Shown in pieces: positions 56,919 through 64,000 of a DNA stretch of 64,000 bases; position 1 is the first letter of the stretch, and each line of letters starts with the position of its first letter. This DNA comes from Zygnema cylindricum (lineage: Eukaryota; Streptophyta; Zygnematophyceae; Zygnematales; Zygnemataceae). The stretch spans positions 1-64,000 of the forward strand of contig JBBHKE010002609.1 of the NCBI GenBank assembly GCA_037447655.1. Direction: 5' to 3'. Position numbers and translations under genes: made by a program. The notes beneath the pieces were generated by a model. That model was given only the letters and a program-made list of their open reading frames with translations, ran no database searches and had not been told where the DNA came from.

Positions 56919-58103
56919 GGATTCAGTTTATGAACTTAATTGTATAAAGTAGGACTTAGAGAAATTTTTGGATAAATTGTGTATGAATTTCATTTTGTAA
57001 GAAGGCACCAAATGGCAGATGCTGCACTTGCAACTCCGAAAACACTTTAAAAAACATAAATACTCTGATACGAACTCATGGAGTAATGACATAATTTGTG
57101 AACACAAATTTTATGAACGCATGATGCATTAAGATTACTTCAAAAAATATAGCATTTCTTTGTCCACCTTTCATAAGACGAACAAATTTAATTTTATTTT
57201 TTTATCGATGAAAGACTTCTTAAGGGTGCCCTGAACAAGCCCTATCTAAAAAAGAAAACTAAACTGATTGTCTCTTAAATTGGCTAGATGTCATTTTTTA
57301 ATGAATTTTTCTTCTTCGGGTTTTTTGCGAGGGAAAAAACAATTTTTTATGAAGAAAATTATTGGACTTTTATAGGAAGATAGAATTTACTTCTTATGAA
57401 GGAACGAACAGAAACGGTAATCAAACATCTACCATTGATTTATTTTTAATTTTGAAAAATGTAAATTATATCATTTATATAGGACAAATGTTTATGAGTA
57501 ATTAAGGGAAGTATACGTAAGAAAAAATGAAAACCATGATATAAGTAGGATAAGTGTTAACAAAAGTTGTGATTATTTCGTTGAAAATGATTTTCAAAAG
57601 ACTCATTAGAAATAATTAATATACAGAAAAAAATGGGAGGGAGGTGGGGGGAGAGAGAGGATAAACAATAAAGTCATTGGGAAGCATTTCATAGGCTTTA
57701 AAAAATACAAAAGAATTTAAAAATATTTTCAATATACTTCTTTTCGAAAACTTAGTTTACTTTCTAATTTGAAACTCATAAATTTAATAAATTGCGACAC
57801 AAAAAAATTTCAGAATTAGAAACTTGATTTTTTTTTTGATTTGAAAAACTTCTAAGTCAAAATATGGAACACTCTTGTAAAATTGAAAATCGAAAGCTTT
57901 TATCAATCGATTTTTTTTTGAACTTAATGACTTGAAAGCCGTTCTAATTTGAATACTCTAGGAACCCTTCTTAAGTCAAAACGTTGGGGAATAACTTAAA
58001 TCGAACACTCTAAAGGTTTTCTACATCGAAAGCTCGAAAACTTTTCCGAATTAAAAAATTGAAAGCTTTTCTAATTTGAAAACTCGAACACTTACCTAAT
58101 TAA
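56919..58103. other. Gene-free AT-rich spacer
   Basis: AT-rich DNA with repeated AAAACTTCTAA/GAAAGCTTTT-like words around 57720-58090. No gene, tRNA or element end is recognised. Confidence 0.6.
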
Positions 58104-58619
58104 TGTTACAACTAAGGTTGTAATCAGCCGTCGCGGTCTGTCGCGCGGCCAGGTAGGTTGGCGTTACGTGAAGACAGTGGTCCAGATTAGTTTGGAGTCA
58201 TTAAGTCTAGTTGTACGGTTTTGTTGTACCTTGGTCTCGCGAAGATTTAGTTTGACGACGACCAAGTATTTTGTTTTGTTTTTTGTGTACGGTTAGTGGG
58301 TTCGTTTTGTCTTTATTTGTTATTGTTTGTACGTGTGTTTTGTACCTTGTACTATGTCGTTTCGCGTATAGACGCGATTTGATTTGTAGGCGCTCAGTGT
58401 GCACTTTATAGTTTGGTTTGTTTTTAGTTTGATTGTGTGACGTTACACTTGCAGTACTATATATAGTGCACCTTAGAGGGAGGGAAAACTGAACCTTTTT
58501 GTGGGAGAAAATGTCCGTGAAATATATTGGCTTTCGTGGACAGTTCTCTCTCGTCTGTTTTTTTTTTTATGCTTCCGCTGTAATCTTGCACTTTGCATTT
58601 TGTGTAAGATCCTATGAAA
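58104..58619 (+). repeat. Element J 5' LTR
   Basis: Starts TGTTACAACTAAGG. It ends just before TGGTATCAGAGC; the exact last base is uncertain because no clean CA end is seen. A TATATATAG at about 58457-58465 is a plausible TATA box. Confidence 0.85.
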
Positions 58620-58631
58620 TGGTATCAGAGC
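58620..58631 (+). other. Primer-binding site of J
   Basis: TGGTATCAGAGC is an exact complement of the 3' end of plant-type initiator tRNA-Met, the common copia primer. Confidence 0.9.
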
Positions 58632-58676
58632 TTGTGTGCTCCTTTGAGGTGTAGAAGGGTGGCTAGTTTGGCCACC

Positions 58677-59873
58677 ATGGGGAGAAAGAAGAAGAATACC
58701 CCTTCTCCTATGATGCAATCTTCTTCTACGATGATTCCTCGACCTTCGGATCCGGATCCTCCGGATCCAGCCGAATCCGAATCATCGTCGGATCCGGAAG
58801 TAAAAACTCCATTTGCCTTCACCGTCAAAACTTTTGAGGAGGCCGTTCCAACCAATCCGATCAGACAAAAGAAGGAGAATGAGGGGAAAAAGAAGGAGGA
58901 AGATGACACGATGGAAGATCGTCTTCAAAAATTGATGGATGGTCTTTTCCGATATGTTGATCAACGGATCTCGGAGACGAACCGTGTCACGAGACCTCCA
59001 TTTTTCGGAGATCCCATTCCGACACAAAGCGTCGTTGATACGGAAGGAGATGAGGAGGAGATGAGGGAATTGATTCGAAAGGGGAAACTCCCCATCGATG
59101 ACGATTCTGATCTTGATGATTGGAGTGAACGGGACAAGCAAGTTGAATCTATGTCCGGAAAAATTGTCATTTTCAATGGGAGGAATTATCAATCGTGGAA
59201 GAAACATATCAAAGTCCAATTTAAATTAAAACGCCTTTGGAAGGTGGTAAAAGGGGTGGACAAGATGCCTATCTCGGATCGGAGAGCTTATCGGGTGTGG
59301 ACGAAGAAAAATCTTTCCGCCGTCGCCGGTTTATTCCAATCATGTAGCACTTCTATTCACGATTTATTTTTTACCCGAAGATTCGCCCATGATTGTTGGG
59401 TGGCCCTTGAAAATCATTTTGAGAAGAGTCTTCAAAACAAGGGGCAACATATTTATACCACATCCTTCAAAGTGAAACCAAATGAATCAGTCGATGAGGC
59501 CGCAAAGAGATTTAACATTATTATCAAGCAACTCGCAAATATGGGGAAATTCATTGAAGAGAATGATAAGGCATCGGTCTTCACCCATGCCTTATCGGAG
59601 AAAATGATACACTTACGGGACATTCTCTTATCGAGGGATTCCAACACCTTGGATTCAATCATTACATTCCTTAAATCGATCGAGGCGAATCGCCCGAGCT
59701 CATCGAGGGGAACCCAACTGACCGGTTCCCTCAATGCGGCAACACCGGAAACGCCTGATCTAAATTATTTTCGGGGAAGAGAAGGAAGAAGAGGGGGAAA
59801 TCCGAGAGGAAGAGGGGGAAGAGGACACGAAGGGCCGGGAGATCTCCTTTCCAGCCCGGATATTCAGATCTGA
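58677..59873 (+). CDS. Element J gag
   Basis: 398 codons from an ATG in the strong context GCCACCATGG. An earlier in-frame ATG at 58614 would translate the primer site and is less likely. Residues ~1-100 are acidic and Ser/Pro-rich; from ~160 the copia gag core (IVIFNGRNYQSWKKHIKVQF, then a UBN2-like body with DCWVALENHFEKS). The C-terminus is Arg/Gly-rich (RGRGGRGHEG). It ends at TGA 59871-59873; the zinc knuckles continue in the -1 frame. It is the most intact gag in the window. Confidence 0.88.
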   Translation: MGRKKKNTPSPMMQSSSTMIPRPSDPDPPDPAESESSSDPEVKTPFAFTVKTFEEAVPTNPIRQKKENEGKKKEEDDTMEDRLQKLMDGLFRYVDQRISETNRVTRPPFFGDPIPTQSVVDTEGDEEEMRELIRKGKLPIDDDSDLDDWSERDKQVESMSGKIVIFNGRNYQSWKKHIKVQFKLKRLWKVVKGVDKMPISDRRAYRVWTKKNLSAVAGLFQSCSTSIHDLFFTRRFAHDCWVALENHFEKSLQNKGQHIYTTSFKVKPNESVDEAAKRFNIIIKQLANMGKFIEENDKASVFTHALSEKMIHLRDILLSRDSNTLDSIITFLKSIEANRPSSSRGTQLTGSLNAATPETPDLNYFRGREGRRGGNPRGRGGRGHEGPGDLLSSPDIQI

Positions 59874-61648
59874 CCAATATTGCCTATTTTCAATGCGGCA
59901 AACTTGGTCATATGGCGGCTTCTTGCCCGGTTAAGGAGCGCCAATGTCACTTTTGCGGAAAATGGGGTCATATAAGCCCCCAATGTTACTCAAAGGCTGA
60001 CAATGGAGGTGGCGGTGGAAGAGGAGATCGCGGCGGTAGAGGAGACGGCGGTGGCCGATTCGGTGGGCGCGGTGGCGGTCGTTTTGGCGGCCCCAGTGGC
60101 TGCGGAGGTCGCCATGGAAGAGGAGGAGGACATTTTATGGGCGACGATCAATTTGAAGGAGGAGGCGAAGGCGCGCAAATATTTTCCGCCCTTAACTTTT
60201 CGCTTGATGTTTTGGCAAGTGCTACGCAACAAGAAAAGGAGTGGATTATAGATTGTGGTGCGTCACACCACGTATGTACTAACACGTCACTATTTGATAA
60301 TTTTCGCGAACTCACGGTACAAAAACGAATCACTGTCGCAAGTGGACAAGTGATTTCAATAAGTACAGTTGGTACTGTACATTTCGACTTACCTATTTTG
60401 GAAGCAAGTGGCGTAGAAAAAGTTACGCAAACCCAACTAACACATGTTTTGTACTTACCTGAAGGTTCAGTGAACCTTCTCAGCGTACCACAGATTCAGC
60501 GTGCAGGCGTGAGAGTATTTGCGTATGGCAACTCCACAATACAAATCGTACGATCAGATGGTGTACAAATAGACGAAGAAGAAGTCACGGATTATATGCA
60601 TATTCGCTTAAAATGGCGTCGGCCGAAAGCGCACCCAAATTCTGGTGGTATTATTTGGCAAATCTCCGAGTTGAAAGGCGATTTAACTTTGTGGCACCAT
60701 CGTATGTGCCACACATCCAAGGGGAGTTTACGACGCATGATTAAGAATGGAAGAGTAAGGGGATTGGACTTGACGTCGGGAGAGAAAATTAACGGGTGCG
60801 AGGGATGTAGTAAGGGGAGACAAATTCGAAAGTCGCATCCGGCCAAGGATCCAACGCATCGATCTAAGCATCCGCTTGATCTTGTGCATATTGAATTATA
60901 TGGGGACGTAAAACTGGAGAGGATTGGAGGAAACAAATATATTATAGTGGTGGTGGACGACTTCTCTCGCTTCACATGGGTAATATTACTTCAACACAAA
61001 TCCGAAGCATTTTTACGCTTTCAAGAGTGGCATGTGATGGCCGAAAGGCAATCTGAGAGAAAATTAAAATCTATTAGATCAGAAAATGGAGGGGAATTTT
61101 TTGTTGTTGATCCTTATTGCAAAGAGTGGGGAATTTCTCACCAATATACCGCATCTTACTCATCAGAATCCAATGCAGTGGCGGAAAGAAATAACCATAC
61201 GCTTCAAGAAATGGTACGATCTATGGTACACGAATCCGGGAGGAGTATTCATTTATGGGGCGATGCAATTTTAACGGTGAATTATATTTGCAATCGGCGA
61301 ATTACATCGGTTTCGGGTGATAAAATTCCGTATGAGTTGTGGTATCGGAGAAAGCCTACCCTACACCACATTCGGATTTGGGGATGCCGTGCATCGGTTT
61401 ATAGTCAAGCAAAAAAGAGGAAGGGTAAGTTTGCATCAAGGAGTTGGAGGGGTTATTTCGTTGGATATAGTGAGAAAGGGAGTATTTATCGAGTTTATGA
61501 TCCGATTCGAAATATCATTGTGGAATCAAGAAATGTGGATTTTCAAGAGGACTTATTATCCACAATCTCTCGATCGGCTAAGCGAAATTCTAATCTTGAC
61601 TTTCATGAAGAATTTGAAATAGGTGATTTTAATGACATTGAGGGTTAG
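59874..61648 (+). pseudogene. Element J zinc knuckles, protease and integrase
   Basis: A first knuckle lacks its first Cys (YFQCGKLGHMAASC). The second, CHFCGKWGHISPQC, is complete. A Gly/Arg/Asp-rich repeat follows, then the protease active site WIIDCGASHHVC, with Cys where Ser or Thr is expected. The zinc region is WHHRMCHTS...CEGCSKG. The integrase core reads HIELYGDVK, RSENGGEF and NAVAERNN, so both catalytic Asp positions are Glu and only the Glu is kept. The C-terminal part YELWYRRKPTLHHIRIWGC is normal. Stop TAG at 61646-61648. Confidence 0.88.
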
Positions 61649-63539
61649 GATTCGGAAATTGAGCCGGAATCCACCTCCAATGTTAAGAGGGGGAAAGGTA
61701 AAATTGAGGAGAATGTAAATTTTGGTAACATAGGTGGGGATTCGCGAAGCGAAAATTCTCGAATGTCTTCGGACACGAGGAAATCTTCGTCTTCTAAATC
61801 AAGTGAACCGAATATTATTGAGGAGGAACGGGCGAGGGAGGAGAAAGAATTTGAGCCGAGGAGGAGTATGCGAGAAAATAGGGGTAAGAAACCGGCTCGT
61901 CTTTCTTTTAATGGTAAGGGTAATGTGGAGAACTCGTATTATTTTATTTCGGCGGAGAGGGAGGAGGATATTATTTTATAGCAATCATTATGTGAAAATA
62001 AGCCGGGCGATCCGCAATCGTATGTGGAAGCACGAAAATCATGCTATTGGGAGAAGCATTGGAAACCGGCATGGGAGCGAGAACTTCAATCTATTATCGA
62101 CAACCGAACATTTGAGGAGGTAAGCCTACTTTAGGGCAAAAAGGCTATTGATACGAAGTGGATTTTTAAAACCAAAACTGGTGCATCGAGGGAAGTAGTA
62201 AAACATAAGGTTCGGCTAGTGTGCAAGGGCTTTCAACAAAGGGAGGGGATAGATTATACGGAGACATACGCACCGGTAGTTAAGTTTGATTCATTGAGAA
62301 TGATTATTGCTATTGCCGATACCTGCAAGAAGCATATTCACCAAATAGACGTAGAGACGACGTTTTTAAATGGTGACTTAGAGGAGGAGGGTTATATGAA
62401 AGTTCTGGGAGGAGTAGTGTCGAAGGAGGGGAAGGTATGGCGGCTGCGAAAGTCCTTGTACGGACTAAAACAGGCACCGCGGACTTGGTATTTGAGATTA
62501 CACAAGGTCATAACCGAATTTGGATTTGTACGAACAATTTCAGACTCTGGAGTTTACGTAAAATGTGAGGGGGAGGATCAAATCATATTTTCTGTCTACG
62601 TGGATGACTTTTTGATGATATATGACAAGTTGACGCGAATCGCGGAATTGAAGGAGTACCTGCGTTTACACTTTAAAGTCACAAATTTGGGGGACGTACG
62701 ATATATTCTTGGAGTGGAAATTTTGAGGTACGATAATGGAGATATTAAATTGTCGCAAACGCAATATTGTAAAGAAGTACTAAATTTTTTTGCTATGTTG
62801 GAGTCTAAGCCGGTTTTGACACCACTAGATTCCAAACTTCAATATCGCAAATTTGAGGAGGAGGAAACTGTCCACGTGCCCTATCGTGAGGCCGTTGGAA
62901 GTTTGGTGTATTTAAGTGTAGCCACGCGACTGAGATATTTCAGCCACAGTTTGTGTCGTGAGCCGATTTTGTCAAGCTCATAAAAAGATTCATTGGGAGG
63001 CCGTGAAAAGGGTATTTCGATACCTTGCAGGTACGGTCGAGATTGGTTTATTATTTTGATCTGGACGGACATCTTAGGAGTGCGTGGGATATTGTGACGC
63101 AGATTGGGGAGGAGATTTTGATACAAGAAAGTCAACATCTGGATATGCTTTTGTTTTTGGTGGCGCGGCAATTTCTTGGAGTTCGCGACTCCAGCCAAAT
63201 GTCGCATTAAGGTCAACGGAATCAGAGTATATGGCTACGTGTCATACGTCTAAGGCGTCGATTTGGATCAAGGGGCTACTTGGAGAATTGGGGATTACGA
63301 TTGAATGCATGGAAATATTTTCTGACAGTATGAGTTCGATGGCATTGGTGAAGAATCCTGTATTTCACAAAAAGACAAAACATATCAGGATTCAGTGGCA
63401 CTTCGTACGCGATTTGGTCACTGCAAAGGAAGTTGAATTTTTGTACGTTTCAACGTTGGAGGAAGCCGCGAATATGTTGACGAAAGCCGCGAGTCATGAT
63501 GTACTTTTAAGGGGAAGACCTAAATTAGGGTTGGTGTAA
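61649..63539 (+). pseudogene. Element J linker, RT and RNase H
   Basis: Same frame as integrase after the TAG: an acidic linker with RRSMRENRGKKPARLSF, TAG at 61979, then YVEARKSCYWEKHWKPAWE, a third TAG near 62132, and the 62219-62983 frame with RT VRLVCKGFQQREGIDYTETY, motif A HQIDVETTFLNG, KSLYGLKQAPRTWYL and FSVYVDDFLMI. A frameshift follows near 62975. RNase H in 63084-63539 has YCDADWGGDFDTRKST, STESEYMATC and FSDSMSSMA, with its catalytic acids intact. Confidence 0.88.
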
Positions 63540-63563
63540 TGATTACAACTTTGAGAGGGGGAT

Positions 63564-63720
63564 TGTTAGAACCAAGGTTGTAATCACCCGTCGCGGTCTG
63601 TCGCGCGGCCAGGTAGGTTGGCGTTACGTGAAGACAGTGGTCCAGATTAGTTTGGAGTCATTAAGTCTAGTTGTACGGTTTTGTTGTACCTTGGTCTCGC
63701 GAAGATTTAGTTTGACGGAC
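63564..63720 (+). repeat. Element J 3' LTR, truncated
   Basis: Starts TGTTAGAACCAAGG after the polypurine stretch TTGAGAGGGGGAT. It follows the 5' LTR until TAGTTTGACG, then departs. The missing ~360 bases and the TSD are not in the window. Confidence 0.85.
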
Positions 63721-63787
63721 AACGCAACGTCTGATATTCTTAATGTGATTCTGTACTGGATAGAGCAACTGCGATAGATACGATTCT

Positions 63788-63926
63788 AGTCAACTTAGTG
63801 GGAACTCAGTGGTAACTTAGTGGGTAGCTCAGTGGTAACTTAGTGGGTAGCTCAGTGGTAGCTCAACGGTAGCTTAGTGGTAGCTCAGTGGTAGCTCAGT
63901 GGTAGCTTAGTATTAGCTTGGCAGCT
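63788..63926. repeat. Minisatellite of GTAGCTCAGTG units
   Basis: About twelve imperfect copies of an 11-base unit (GTAGCTCAGTG, with AACTTAGTGGG variants) lie near the window's right edge. The unit resembles the A-box region of tRNA genes (TAGCTCAGTGG), but no B box or cloverleaf is present. Confidence 0.85.
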
Positions 63927-64000
63927 TGACGTACCTCTCACGTACACTAGTATTGCCGATACAACACAAGCATAAGACTTAGGACTCATAACATATAATG

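Larger units (their letters stand above)
58104..63720 (+). mobile_element. Copia element J, 3' LTR truncated
   Basis: A different copia lineage from A-H. The 5' LTR is about 516 bp, the primer site is the standard initiator-Met site, and gag, protease, integrase, RT and RNase H follow. The 3' LTR matches only its first ~150 bases. Damage is light: a frame change between gag and pol, three pol stops and a frameshift near 62975, but several catalytic residues are altered. Confidence 0.9.

Noticed and set aside
59820-59873. Programmed -1 frameshift between gag and pol of J
   Set aside because: The frame relation is -1, but no slippery heptamer or nearby structure is evident, and copia elements normally use one frame; a one-base indel is simpler.

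Overview
This is eukaryotic nuclear DNA. It has one spliced housekeeping gene with long pyrimidine-rich introns, followed by about 50 kb of layered retrotransposons. No rRNA, CRISPR array or prokaryotic operon is visible. The host gene is recognisable as the 20S proteasome alpha-5 subunit (PSMA5) from six exons on the + strand between 1188 and 7486. The wording of its blocks looks plant-, algal- or protist-like, but I cannot name the organism from this window.

Layout. 1-7.5 kb: the PSMA5-like gene, whose introns hold CT-rich satellites and a small inverted-repeat element. 7.5-9.9 kb: gene-free DNA ending in a 62-bp tandem repeat. 9.9-12.7 kb: a decayed non-LTR (LINE-type) retrotransposon. 12.7-47.2 kb: a nest of Ty1/copia elements. 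Here I call them A, B, C, D, F, G and H. B (+) is the oldest. A (+) sits in B's 5' LTR with target-site duplication (TSD) TTTAA. C (-) sits in B's gag (TSD CACGC). F (-) sits in B's integrase (TSD AAGTC). D (-) sits in F's protease (TSD AATCC). G (-) interrupts B's RNase H, and H (-) abuts G. 47.3-47.7 kb: a foldback/hAT-like MITE. 48.3-56.0 kb: a Ty3/gypsy chromovirus-like element (I, -). 56.45-56.85 kb: a second small fragment of the LINE. 58.1-63.7 kb: a second, unrelated copia element (J, +). The window ends in a short minisatellite.

How the pieces work. Each full element carries the usual gag, protease, integrase, reverse transcriptase and RNase H modules in copia or gypsy order, but every copy has stops, frameshifts or deletions. 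C and D are a non-autonomous pair that keep gag and a shrunken RT/RNase H tail but no protease or integrase domain. They would have to borrow enzymes from autonomous relatives such as A, F or G.

The most unusual signals are shared by the A-H copias. The primer-binding site is complementary to the anticodon arm of initiator tRNA-Met (half-tRNA priming). In most of these copies the gag start codon lies inside the LTR, so the primer-binding site is translated. The LTRs also carry a conserved tRNA-like minihelix whose stem sequence changes in step on both sides. Boundaries and identities were judged by eye; nothing was computed or searched.
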